Below are positions 51,376 through 62,208 of a stretch of DNA of 64,000 nucleotides, one piece after another. Each line of letters begins with the position of its first letter. Within the stretch, counting starts at the first letter, position 1. This DNA comes from Mauremys mutica (Eukaryota; Chordata; Testudines; Geoemydidae), in NCBI RefSeq assembly GCF_020497125.1, contig NC_059073.1, positions 142,795,012-142,859,011 on the forward strand, read 5' to 3'. The notes below the pieces were generated by a model. That model did not search any database. It saw only the letters and a program-made list of their open reading frames with translations, and had not been told where the DNA came from. Made by a program: the position numbers and the translations under genes.

Positions 51376-53750
51376 ATGCCTCGTACTTGTGTGAACAGTG
51401 CAGATAACTTCTGCTATGTTTGTGGTGAAGTGACTTTTGCATCACAAAAGTGCAGTATAACCACTATGGTTAAGAAAGCCTATCTCCTTTATTTTGGCTG
51501 CAAAATTGGAGATCAGGACAAGAGGTGGGCCCCACACATATGCTGCAACACTTGGGCAACAAATCTTCGCCAGTGGTTGAACAGGAAAAGGAAATCTATG
51601 CCTTTTGCAGCAGGGCTGCCCAGAGGATTCCGGGGGCCCGGGGTCTTCGGCGGCGGGGGGCCCTTCCGTTCCGGGACCCGCCGCCGAAGTGCCCCGAAGA
51701 CCCGCGGCGGGAGCCCCCCGCCGCCGAATTACCGCCGAAGCAGGACCCGCCGCCGAAGCGGGACCTGCCGCCGAAGCGCAGCCCGGTCTTCGGCGGTAAT
51801 TCGGTGGTGGGGGGGGGTCCCCGCCGCGGGCCTTCGGGGCACTTCGGCGGCGGGCCCCCCGCCACCGAAGACCGGGCTGTGCTTCGGCGGCGGCGGCGGG
51901 TCCCGCTTCCCACCCCCGGCCCCAGCCCCAGCCTCTTACCCGAGCGCGTCTCCGGCGGGGCCTGAGCTCCGTCCCGCTCAGAGCCGCGTGGTGAGGGGGC
52001 GGGGCTGTGAGCTCCACGCCGAGCGGAGGCAGCTGCCCCGCCCCCTCCCCACGCCGCTCTGAGCGGGGCGGGGCTCAGGCCCTGTTGGAGCTCCCGGCCC
52101 CGCCCCCTCATCATGTGGCTCGGATCGGGGCGGGGCTCAGGTGCCCCGGCGGAGACTCGGCGCTTGATGCGCTGAGGCTCCAGGAGAGGGGTGGAGGCGG
52201 GAGCCTCCGCTCTTCTCTTGGGGGCCCCTGCAGAGCCCAGGGCCCGGGGCAAATTGCCCCCTTTGCCCCCCCTCTGGGCGGCCCTGTTTTGCAGTGCCAA
52301 TGATTTGGAGAGAGCCAACAGATCATACCAGCAATTGTTACTTCTGCATGGTGCCTCCAGTTGGGAAAGGTGTGTCAAAGAAGAAAAAGTGGACTGTGCA
52401 TTATCCAAACATTCCATCGGCTATACGCCCAGTACCCCACGGAGAAGGACTGCCGGTTCCTGATGCACCAGAATCATTCTCACTTGAGTCAGACGAGGAA
52501 GAGGATGAAACTTCTGGTCCTGAACCATCAATGTCACAGGACCCACATTTTCTCCCATGCTCCTCCTCTGAACCACACCTCATAATACAAGGTGAACTGA
52601 ATGACCTTGTCAGGGATTTGGAACTACCGAAGAGTAAGGCAGAGCTGTTGGGCTCCAGACTACAGCAGTGGAATCTCCTGGCAGGTGATGTTAGGGTTTC
52701 CATGTTCCGTGACCGACAAAAGGATCTTGTCCCATTCTTCTTCATGGAAGGTGATCTTGTAGCCTGCAACAACATCGATGGTGTGATGGCAGCCCTCAAC
52801 ATCGTTCACGATCCAGATGAGTGGAGACTGTTCATTGATTCATCGAAGACGAGTCTTAAAGCTGTTTTACTGCATAATGGCAATGTTTTGCCATCAATTC
52901 CAGTTGGTCATGCAGCCCATATGAAGGAAATCTATGACAACATGAAACAACTTTTGAGGTGCATAAACTATGACCAACATCAGTGGCAGCTTTGTGGCGA
53001 TTTGAAGGTTGTTGCTCTTTTGCTTGGTCTGCAGACTGGATACACAAAGTACTGCTGTTTTCTCTGCGAATGGGATAGTCGTGCAAGAGATTCCCACTAC
53101 ATCAAGAAAGATTGGCCACTCCGACAGTCATTGGAGCCTGGGAGGAAAAGTGTTCAGCATCCACCACTTGTTGAATCAAGGAAGATTTTACCACCACCCT
53201 TACACATCAAGCTGGCTCTGATGAAGAACTTTTGTCAAGGCCATTGACAAAACACAAGCAGCTTTCAAGTACCTCCGTGGAAAATTTCCAAGGTTAAGTG
53301 AAGCTAAGATAAAGGAAGGTGTCTTTGTTGGTCCTCAGATTCGTGAACTTCTTCGAGATGATGCATTTGACCATGCACTGCGTGGCAAGGAAAAGACGGC
53401 ATGGAAAGCCTTCCAGTTAGTGGCAATACATTTTCTCGGAAACAACAAGGCAGACAACTACAGGTTGTTGGTGGAAAACCTCCTCAAGGCATACAAAAGC
53501 CTTGGTTGCAACATGTCACTAAAGATACATTTTTTTTCACTCTCATCTAGATTTTTTTCCACCGAACTGCGGAGCAGTGAGCGACGAGCACGGCGAGTGA
53601 TTTCACCAGGACATTGCAACAATGGAGAAACGCTATCAGGGCAAATGGAGCTCATCAATGCTTGCAGACTATAGCTGGACAGTGACAAGAGATGCTCCAT
53701 GTAATGAATACAAGAGACAAGCCAAGAAGCGCCAAGTAGACACTGAATAG
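51376..53750 (+). pseudogene. Transposase-like protein gene, disrupted
   Basis: ATG at 51376 starts MPRTCVNSADNFCYVCGEV, a Cys-rich, probably zinc-binding N-terminus (C-x2-C, then CC and a further CYFC after the insertion). The body includes NIPSAIRPVPHGEGLPVP, WRLFIDSSKTSLKAVLLHNG, CFLCEWDSRARD and, near the end, HQDIATMEKRYQGKW. I recognise it as a long protein family occurring in many copies in arthropods, fish and reptiles, presumably a transposase; I cannot assign a superfamily. Lesions: a 676-bp hAT insertion after codon 78, an extra base at about 53230-53233, slippage in the eight-T run 53530-53537, and TGA at 53598-53600 where CGA is likely ancestral. The ancestral stop is TAG 53748-53750, with AATAAA at 53791-53796. 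Confidence 0.82.
51611..52286. mobile_element. GC-rich hAT element (676 bp) inserted in the transposase-like gene
   Basis: Ends CAGGGCTGCCCAGAGG and CCTCTGGGCGGCCCTG, flanked by TTTTGCAG at 51603-51610 and 52287-52294. The interior repeats CCGCCGAAG/CTTCGGCGG many times and has a large hairpin (arms about 51687-51745 and 51788-51847). Open frames inside, up to 273 codons on the minus strand, are composition artefacts. Confidence 0.93.
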
Positions 53751-54140
53751 GACTAAACTATGTACATAATAGTTTTTTGCCTTTTGTTTCATAATAAATT
53801 TTAGTTATATAACCCTTTTGCTGATTTTTAAAGTGTTACATAAACAGGACAGGTGAAATATTATCATGTAAAGCAACCATAAACACATGAAAAGACCTAG
53901 GTTTACAATTTATGATTAAAACTCTACTATCTACACAATATACATAGACATCAAATGTAAAAACTTAAATATCTTAGAAACAGTAGCCAATCAGTTGTTT
54001 TAATTGTCATATTTGAATTCAGCACATCAAAATACATAATAAATAGCACATTTTATCTCTGAAGCAGACGACTTCTCAAAAATTGTAGACCAGTATTATT
54101 TTACTTGCTACCAGTGGGCAGCTATAATTTGTTCTAACAG

Positions 54141-54589
54141 ACTTTTACATACCTGGACCTTCCTGAGAGCTGTGGAGCTATTCAGCCAATTCACCGTGAC
54201 GTCTAAACTCTTTGGAGACAGGGCTGCCTCTTACATGTTTATACAGTGCAAAGCGCAATGGGACTCAGCCTGAGTGGGGCCTGTAATGTAACCAGTAGGG
54301 CTCTGTACTCTGCTGATTCATCCCGGCAGTCAGAACAGGTAGGTCCTATTAGATCCAACTTGGGTGCATAAAACAGTTTCTCTTTCCAAAGCAGAAGGAG
54401 AAAGGGACAAAGATAGAGGAGGTCCTGCATGGGAAACTTTGGAGGAACAGTCAAGCATTGATGAAAGCTTAGGTGTATCTTGATAGGTTAATAGAGTGTG
54501 TATGTGCTGTGCTAGGAGAAGAATGGGAACGCTCTTTGCTTATACTTACCTTAGCTGTCCATGTGCTCTTTAAGCTGAGATTTTTAAAG
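54141..54589. other. No gene; L3-like fragment at about 54205-54285
   Basis: CTCTTTGGAGACAGGGCTGCC...TATACAGTGCAAAGCGCAATGGGACTCAG is the opposite-strand form of the old L3-like family. Confidence 0.5.
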
Positions 54590-56275
54590 CTGGTGGAACA
54601 ATGCTCCAACATAAACTTTGCTAACTCCTCGACAAAATATGGATCTGCGAAGAAATTCCGCCTGACTTTAAGAACACCAACATTGTTACAATATTCAAGA
54701 AAGGGGACAAATCTTTGTGTGGGAACTACAGAGGTATTGCTCTCCTCTCCATCACAGGGAAGATTCTTGCCCAGATCCTACTAACCCGCCTCCTCTCCCT
54801 TGTCGAAGAACTTCTCCCCGAATCACAGTGTGGCTTCAGGCCATCCCATGGCACAACCGACATGATCTTCGTGGCACGACAGCTTCAAGAGAAGTGCAAA
54901 GAGCAACACCAGGAACTGTTTATGGCATTAATTGACCTAACCAAGGCTTTTGACTCTATCGTGATGCCCTATGGAAGGTGCTGTGTAGATTTGTCTGTCC
55001 ACAGAAATTAATTTCCATCATCAGACTACTCCATGATGGGATGACTGCCACCACTTTGTGCAACAGCTCAGAGATTGAATCATTCACCATTCGCACCTGT
55101 GTCAAGCAGGGCTGTGTCATTGCTCCACACTCTTCTCCATTTACCTTGCCATGACCCTGATTCTCATCTGTGACTGTCTTCCCGACAGAATTGGGATTGA
55201 GTATCATATGGATGGCCATCTCCTCAATCTTCGACATCTCCAAACAAAATCTAAGATCATGAGAATTGGCATCACTGACTTTCAGTATGCAGATGATTGT
55301 GTCATTCTTGCACATGCAGAGGCCGACCTGCAAATCTTTTTGCAGATGCCTATCACATCCTGGGTCTTTCTCTCAACATCAGGAAAACCAAGGTACTCTA
55401 CCAGCCCTCACCTGCGCAAACTACTCTTCATACTCCACAAATCACCATCAGCAGAGAACCCCTGGAAAATGTGGATCATTTTCCATACCTTGTCAGCCGC
55501 CTCTCCCAAACAGCCAGCATTGACACAGAAATTGAATACAGGATCCTCTGTGTCAGCACATCCTTTGGAAGACTATTCGATGATAGGGATCTACAAACAG
55601 GTACCAAGATCTTGGTTTACAAGGCAGTTGTCATCCTCACCCTTCTCTATGGGTGTGGGACCTAGGTAACCTACAGACGACATCTCAAGCAGCTGGAGTG
55701 GTTCCAGCAGCGCTGCCTCAGGAAGATTCTCAGGATCAGCTGGGAAAACCAACTCACTAACGTCAGCATTCTCTCTGCAGCCAACACCAGCAGTATAGAA
55801 GCGCAGGTTATGAAATACCAACTCTGCAGGGTTGGCCACTGTGTACATATGCCTGACACTCGCCTCCCGAAGCAAGTGCTCTTCTCTCAGTTAAGTCAGG
55901 GAAGAAGGACTCGCGGAGGGCAGCGGAAGTGTTTCAAAAACATACTGAAAGTACATTTTAAAAAGGGAGACATCAACCCAACAAACTGGGAGGACTCGGC
56001 GCAGAACAGAATATGGTGGTGCCACACCAGACACCAAGCCATAGCTCACTTTGAAGAGAACAGATGTGCTCATGAGACAGAGAAGCAACAAAGGAGGAAA
56101 GAAAGGGACAACACTCCAGACAATAACTATGTCTCCTCCAAGATCACACCTGGTACTTCTGTGGGAAAATCTGCAGGGCAAGAATTGGGCTCTTCAGCCA
56201 CTTAAAAACTCACCAGTGAACCCCCTTGGCAGACATCATCCTTGCATCAAGGGATAGCCGAAGACGCTCTTTAAG
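54590..56275 (+). pseudogene. LINE reverse transcriptase remnant with C-terminal zinc finger
   Basis: Several frames together carry the RT domain of a non-LTR retrotransposon: NYRGIALLSITGKILAQ (about 54724), LPESQCGFRPSHGTTDM (about 54817), LIDLTKAFDSI (about 54929) and the catalytic YADD at 55285-55296. Next come DHFPYLVSRLSQ, KILVYKAVVILTLLYGC (ending about 55660) and GHCVHMPDTRLPKQ (about 55837). The end is a C2H2-like finger (WYFCGKICRARIGLFSHLKTH) with a stop at 56217-56219. Frames change at least at about 54720, 54965, 55350, 55660 and 56110. The N-terminal endonuclease is missing (5' truncation). Clade not assigned; it is not CR1-like in these motifs. Confidence 0.85.
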
Positions 56276-56769
56276 GACCTACTTGTGACATTCATACATA
56301 GCCCCTCCCTGTAGGTGGCATGAAGCTGTATTGCCCCAGGATGAGCTTCAGGAGAGATGATGCCACCATCAAGCTGAACTCCTCCTAGAGACACTCAGAG
56401 CTCTAGGGGAGCACCCTGCTGTACCAGCTCATGGGCTACAGCTACACTACGAGGTAGGACTGGGATTCCCAGCTCACATAGACAAACTCATACTAGCTCT
56501 CAGCAAGCTCATGTACTAAAAATAACCATGTAGCTGGGGCACCATGGGCCTTAGAAGGCTGAAGTGTGCCCTGCTCTCTTGGCAAGCGTGTAGTGGAGGT
56601 GGGCATCATGGTCCCACCCCTTTTGCAGAGTCGTCCTTGTACTCAGGGGAGTACAGAGTTTGAAATAGGGCAGGTGCATGAAGGCTCCACCCCCCTTTTC
56701 ATGGAGGCTGGGTGCAATCTGTCCCTAGTTAAGGGTTCTTTTGGAAGTGCCTCTCAATCATCTGCTAGT
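56276..56769. other. No gene; Harbinger MITE fragment
   Basis: About 56425-56535 (GGGCTACAGCTACACTACGAGG...CCATGTAGCTGGGGC) resembles a MITE piece. Otherwise nothing. Confidence 0.4.
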
Positions 56770-57130
56770 AGGTAGAGCTGGTTGAAAATTTTCCATGGGA
56801 AAACGCTGATTCAACGACATTAAATATTCTGTGGGAATGTGTCAATTCTACTGAAATTTCGTTTAGGGAAAAAAGACCCCGTAATGTTTCATTTTAGACT
56901 TTTTTCATTTCAAAATGACTTTTTAGCATAGACTTTAATATTTGTATGATCATTTATATCCTCTTTACAATGTACTATAAAAAGTCTCCATCGAAGCAAA
57001 ATGTTTTGCTGATGTCGAAACAAAATGATTCAGCTGACCCCAAAAGCAATCGCTTGGAGGGTTTCATCTTGTGGGAGGCGCCAAATGTTGACGTCTTATT
57101 CTGATTTGAAATGAAAGCAAACGTTGTAAG
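56770..57130. repeat. AT-rich dispersed repeat (GAAATTTT family), longest copy
   Basis: Starts GTAGAGCTGGTTGAAAATTTTCCATGGG and continues with GTCAATTCTACTGAAATTTCG, AAGCAAAATGTTTTGC and GATGTCGAAACAAAATG. Confidence 0.55.
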
Positions 57131-58439
57131 TGTGGAGAATCCTGGCTTAGCAAAGCTCTACTGCTAAGGCTGTTTGTTGGATTCTCGCCGCGGCTGTTCG
57201 GGAGCTCCCTAGGGCTATGTGCACTGTACAGCTAACATTAATAGCTGTGACAAGTACATGGAACCGGGATGAACAGAAGTATTATTCTGTGCATTGTTCT
57301 GAGCAGGGCAGTGGGCCAGGGACCCCAATGACACAGCCATGTACTCTTGCCCCCAAAATAGCAATCAGTGTTACCAGCAGAGAATCTTGTTGACCAAGTT
57401 TCAACAGGTAGCAAATATCTATTTCCCTAAACACCGTGTAAATAGTATACTTTCAACCCAGTGTGTGACATTCAGGGTGGGGAAACAGCACTAGAGATAA
57501 GGTTATTAACCTCTGTGTTCTCCATAAAACTCAGAGCCCTCACTGCATACTTATGTACCTTACAGGCTCTTTTCTAAATGGAGAAGATCATGTACAATTA
57601 GCCGAGCCTCTGAGGAAACAAGGCAAATGCTGCAGAAGCGGGACTGGATCCTGAGCACAGTGACGCCACTGTAAATCCAGAATCACCCCACTGACTCTGC
57701 AGTTGTATCAGAGTAACTGAGCTCAGAATCCAGCCCTTAATCCCTAGCCTGAAACACTTAATGAAGCACGTGTTCTTCACTTTTAGTAGTAACAAGGGAG
57801 GAAGAAAAGGGGTGAATCACATTTTGAATTTTCACCGAGCTTCTCCAAAACCCTTTAGAGCCAGATTCTCTGCTTGTGGAAATCAGTATAGCTCCAATGA
57901 GCTCAGCTGAGCTATGCTGATTTGTACCTGTTGAGGGTCTTGATGAGTAGGGTCTTGTGTTGTCTGTCTTAAACCAGATAATTTAAAACAAAAACAAAAA
58001 CCCAGCTTTCTGGCTGGAACAAACTTTGTGCTAGCAGCTCACAACACAGCACCTGTGTGTGTGTGTGTGTGTGTGTGTTTTAAACTGACCATGGGGTGTT
58101 GAAAGTCATCCAGCTTCTCAGCTGTGTGGGTTTTGTTGCAATGTATATTTCCATGCTAAACCCTTTCATAAACCTGGATAAAGATCTGCTCGAAGAATGC
58201 ACTTTAGCAAATTTAGCTGGATGTAATGGAGAGAGTAGACTAAGGGTAAGAAAAGGTGAAGGAGGGGAAAGGATAAAAAGGATCTTGGGGTTAATTTTTC
58301 ATGAACTTGGCAGGGAAGACAGGGTATAATTTATAGGAATGGTGTGTGATGACATTTGAAGGTGGCTGCCATAAAGATGTTCATGTGAGAACAGGAAAAG
58401 CAAGCACCATCATTGGAGGGATGAACATCATCTGGTGAA
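57131..58439. other. No gene; palindromic repeat and (GT)n
   Basis: 57855-57940 is a palindromic-family unit (GCCAGATTCTCTGC...CTCCAATGAGCTCAGCTGAG). A (GT)n tract lies at 58052-58078. Confidence 0.55.
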
Positions 58440-58850
58440 ACAGAGGTTTCCGTACCAAACTGAAGGTCAGATTATACAGTACAATTGTACTGAACATGCT
58501 ACTGGCCAAAGCAGAAACTTGACCAATGACAAAAAGAAGTTGGAAGCTGTCCTCCACAGAGGGCTGAGGAAGATAGAATACGTTTCATGGAAGGACAAAA
58601 TAACAAATGCAAGAGGTGAGGGAGCTGGCAGAGCAGGCCAGGTTAGAAAACATCATCAAAGAAAGATGGCTCGGGGGGAGGGACATGTACTCTATGGAGA
58701 TAGGAGTCATGCTAAGCAAGCATTGAATTGGATGCCAAGAGGAGGAAAGAAAAAGTGAGGAAGGCCAAGGCAGAACTGGCAGTAGACAGTGACAGAGGAT
58801 AGTGAATGCTCTGGCATTACCTGAGAAGAAGTATCACAAGTACTGAGCAA
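58440..58850 (+). pseudogene. LINE reverse transcriptase C-terminal fragment
   Basis: Broken frames give LKVRLYSTIVL...AKAETWTMTK (about 58459-58540), SWKDKIT near 58585 and HVLYGDRSHAKQALNWMPRGGKKK (about 58682-58755). These match, in order, the region after the RT domain of LINE ORF2 proteins (LYG.E.W, W.D.ITN, GHV.RM...KQAL). It is distinct from the LINE at 54590. Short and degenerate, so the call is tentative. Confidence 0.55.
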
Positions 58851-59409
58851 TCGTAATCAGTGGAGGAACTGGATGGCCTGATGTATGAGCCGTGCAGGAG
58901 GAACTAAGGTCTATGATAGATGATGTGTGCCGAATAGAAAGTTGTCCCTACATTATCTAGCCAGATGACTGGAGCAGAATCAGCGTTTGTTATATGCTAA
59001 TAGTGCTGATGCCTTTAAGAGACAATTGTTTCAAAGCATGGGTTACAGAAAGCATGGTCCTGACCCAGAAAAGCATTTAACTTTACGTTTAACTTCAGGA
59101 TGCCATCAGTCCCACATTCTTATACCTACTGTTAGGCACTTGGGTCTCACACCTGCAAAGACTCAGACCACGTACTTAACTTGAAATCTGATTGAAATCA
59201 GTGGGATTACTCATGGTATTCCTCCCTTTCCCTGACCCCTTGTCTAGTTAGATCATAAGCTCTTTGTGGCAGGGGCTGTCTATGACTATGTTTTTACAAT
59301 GCCTAGCACAATAGGACCCAGTTTTCAGTTGGTCTCTGGACATTATAGTAATATATTAATAATGGCTTACAGTAAAGCACATGCAGAACTTTTGCTGGAT
59401 CTGAGCCTA
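58851..59409. other. No gene; L3-like repeat at about 59235-59340
   Basis: TCATAAGCTCTTTGTGGCAGGGGCTGTC...ACAATGCCTAGCACAATAGGACCCAG is the opposite-strand form of the old L3-like repeat. Confidence 0.6.
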
Positions 59410-59870
59410 TATGAGTGTGTCTGCACTGCAGCTGGGCGTGAACCTCCCAGCCCGGGTAAAGAGACTTGGGCTGACAGGGCTCAAGCATGGGATGGAGCAT
59501 TTCCACGTCCTTGCTGCTTTCTGGGGAGTGGCAGCCAGCAGAGTGGCTAGGGAGCAAGCCAGCCCTGTTGACGGCCTGATGCTGGGCAGGGGTATGCAGC
59601 GGGGAGTCACTGGGGAGCAGGCCAGCCCTCATGGTTGCCTGTTGCTGTTCCTGCCCCTCTGCCTTGCACCCCACCCCGAATGCTGGGGGCAGCGGGTGCA
59701 GTCTGATGGGGCTTGGCTGCAAGGCAGGGGAAACTGGCTGAGGCTGCAGGAGGGGGTGGAACGTTGGGGAAATAAGGGGGTTGGGTGGGCCCAGGCTGGG
59801 GGTGCAGCAGAGCATGCATGGGCATGGGTCTCCAAGGGGCAACGTTGAACAAAGTTAGGGAATCTCTGCT
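59410..59870. repeat. MITE-derived, GC-rich segment
   Basis: Begins GAGTGTGTCTGCACTGCAGCTGGGCGTGAACC, a Harbinger-MITE-like start, and contains GGGAGCAGGCCAGCCC repeated at about 59550 and 59615. Ends near AAAGTTAGGGAATCTCTGC. Boundaries unclear; the open frames here are artefacts. Confidence 0.4.
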
Positions 59871-60189
59871 TTAGAGCTGTCCTCGGTGTACATCATTTGT
59901 TCTAACTATGCACTGGAAACTTGAATTGCATTCTTATCTTCCATCTCCTAGTCCCACGCAGTTTTTTGCCTTTGTGCTATTTATGGTTTTGCTTCTTTTG
60001 TTCCTTTTTGTATTTGAGGGGGGAAAAAATTAAAAGATGAAATCAAAACACATTGTCAGCGTACAAGGTTAAAGAAACCTCGAACAGATGTGGAGAAATA
60101 TGAATGCTGATAATATTGTAACTCTAAATTCATAATAACCCGTATGTGTCTGGCACCTTTCCTTACCTCCCTCTGAGTGTTTTGCAAAC

Positions 60190-60390
60190 AATTAATGGTA
60201 TTACCATAGCACCTGGGGGCCTAAGTCATGGATCGGGACTCTGTTGCGCTAGGTACTGTACAAAACAGAAGACCTTCCCTGATCCAAAGAGCTTACAACC
60301 TCAGTACAAGACAAGAGACAGATGGGTGCGGACAGGTGGGGGACTACAAGGAATCAAGACAATAGTGGCCAGCATGATAGGCAGTTAACT
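60190..60390 (+). repeat. Old L3/CR1-like repeat
   Basis: GCACCTGGGGGCCTAAGTCATGGATCGGGAC...GCTAGGTACTGTACAAAAC...AAGAGCTTACAACCTCAGTACAAGACAAGAGAC, the most complete copy after 33985. Confidence 0.7.
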
Positions 60391-60467
60391 AAGTTTCATA
60401 ACACCTCTGTGATGTAGAATCTTCCAGAGGCACAGAGCAATTAAAAACTTACCCTTGGTCATATGGG

Positions 60468-60646
60468 GCCAGATTTCCAAAGATATTTAGGTGCCTGAAG
60501 ATGCAGAGAGGCACCTAGAGGGATTTTCCTAAGCGTCAGAGCAGGTTAGGTACCTAACTCCCCATGGATGGTCTTAAGTGCTTTTGAAAATTCCACTAGG
60601 TGCCCTTCTGCTTCTTTAGGCACCTAAATACTTTTGAAAATCTGGC
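60468..60646. repeat. Fold-back MITE (179 bp)
   Basis: GCCAGATTTCCAAAGATATTTAGGTGCCT and AGGCACCTAAATACTTTTGAAAATCTGGC are inverted arms at the two edges. Inner text AGGCACCTAGAGGG / CCACTAGGTGCCC also pairs. Partial relatives lie at 9003 and 50185. Confidence 0.8.
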
Positions 60647-60769
60647 TCATGGACCCTTCCGCTCTCCTCCGCAATCCAGCAAAGCCTTGCAGCACATACT
60701 TAACGTTAAGCACGTGAGCAGTACCATTGACTTTACTATCACTACACCTGTGCTTAATGTTATAATAAT

Positions 60770-60985
60770 CCCTAGCTCTTAAATAGCACTTTTCAACAGT
60801 AGGGCTCCAAGTGATTTATAAAGGAAGTTAATGTCATTATCCCCATTTGTCAGATGGGGAAACTGAGGTACAGTGGGGAAACTGAGGCACAGAGAAGGGA
60901 AGTGACTTGCCAAGGCCACCCAGCAGGCCAGTGGCCAATCTGGGAACAGATGCTCACTCGCTGGGTTTCAGAGACTGGCCTTCAT
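60770..60985 (-). repeat. MIR SINE (reverse) with a small tandem duplication
   Basis: Reverse MIR core with CATTATCCCCATTTGTCAGATGGGG and GTGACTTGCCAAGG. The block TGGGGAAACTGAGG(T/C)ACAG occurs twice in a row (about 60855-60890). Confidence 0.85.
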
Positions 60986-61951
60986 CTGAAACATCTACAC
61001 TGCTAATTTTAGCCCCGTGACCCGAATCAGTTGCCCCAGGCTCTGAGGCACTGTGAGATTTTCTTTCCATACTCTTAGTGTAGGCAGGGATCTGTTGTGT
61101 TTAAAAATGTTTTGGCTGGTTGTGGGTCTCTGGAGTTAACCGCACTGAAATGCAACTGTCCTTGTTCACACAAAGGGCAAAATCATGTTTAACCTCATTA
61201 TATCAAATGATGTAGTTAATGCATTTTCCCAGTCCAGGTAAAGCCACATTTTAAATGGGAGCCTTGGAAACAAAACTGGATTGATCCTTTACCCCAAAGG
61301 TTGAGTTAAATATGCCACAGAACAGAGGGTTAGAGACCACTCGTGCTGTATGTCCTTACTCAGACTGTAGTCTGTTATATCAAAGTCCGCTTGGTTACTC
61401 TACCAGAGAAAGGGCCCAGTCACAATTTATCTGATCTTTCAAAGTCTCTAATACGCCCCCGAAATTGGATTTCATGGCTGGAGATACCGTGGCCAGCAAA
61501 GCAAGTTGCTGACAATTTTTTTCCCCCAAATCGCTGAGCGATTCTGGTTCAAAGAGGATCAAAATGCTGAATAAAAACATGCTGCTCCCAGTCCAACAGT
61601 GCTAATCGGCTTCAACAGCTCGGAGCTACTACCCCCCTGCATTTCACTCATGACCCTCCTCCTGAGGTCAATCCAAACATTTTAACTGACGCTCTCATCA
61701 AGCTGGGAAAGGTTCAGATAGAGTGAAGTTACTGTTGCCAGTATAGATTTTTGCAGCCGCTGATGCGTCCAGCGAAACAAAAATATTCTGTTGGCAAAGA
61801 TCAGTTGGTTTATTTATTTTTTATCGATTTCCACTTTAAAATGTCATTGAGATCCTCAGACTTTTAAACCAATGTATAAAGGGCCTGATCCTGGAATGTG
61901 TATCTCCTACTGACCTCAGTTACAACCAGGGGCAAGTGACCTAAAAATAGA
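60986..61951. other. No recognisable feature
   Basis: No coding signal. The last 80 bp include a weak palindromic-family match (GGGCCTGATCCTGGAATG, about 61880). Confidence 0.45.
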
Positions 61952-62208
61952 CCCAGGCTGCGTCTACAATACAGTGACACAGCTGCAGCTACACAGCCTA
62001 GACACTTGCTTCAGCGATGGGAGGTTTTTTTCCATCGCTGTAGTAAATCCACCCTCTCCAGAGGCAGTAGCTAGAATTCTTCCATCAGCCGAGCACTGTC
62101 TACGCTGGAGCTTAGGTCCCCTTAATTATGTGTCTTGGTGCTGAGAATTTTTCACACCCCTGAGCGACGTAGCTAGGTCAGTCTAAGTTTTAGGTGTATA
62201 CGAGGTCA
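61952..62208. mobile_element. Harbinger-type MITE (about 257 bp)
   Basis: Ends AGGCTGCGTCTACAATAC and GGTGTATACGAGGTC. Interior CGACGTAGCTAGGTCAGTCTAAGTTTTAGG aligns with the end of the MITE at 40955-41228. Confidence 0.7.

Larger units (their letters stand above)
50800..54140 (+). mobile_element. DNA transposon of unassigned family, with one transposase-like gene
   Basis: The proposed ends are CTGTTGTAACTCAAA at 50800 and TTTGTTCTAACAG at 54140, which are imperfect inverted repeats. The inverted similarity continues inward as CTCTACA / TGTAGAC, GCTTCTGAAATAAA / TTTATCTCTGAAGC and TGATTGGCT / AGCCAATCA, so the terminal repeats are long (about 150-200 bp) and diverged. Between them lies one broken gene (51376-53750), itself split by a hAT element. 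Target duplication not determined. Confidence 0.6.

Noticed and set aside
51596..52417. 273-codon open frame on the minus strand, and long frames on + in the same region
   Set aside because: It lies almost wholly within the GC-rich hAT element. Stop codons are rare there because of composition, and the translation is low-complexity Pro/Arg/Gly/Ser with no domain.
59303..59848. 179-codon minus-strand and 145-codon plus-strand frames
   Set aside because: Overlapping frames in a GC-rich repeat-derived segment; Pro/His/Ser-rich with no recognised motif.
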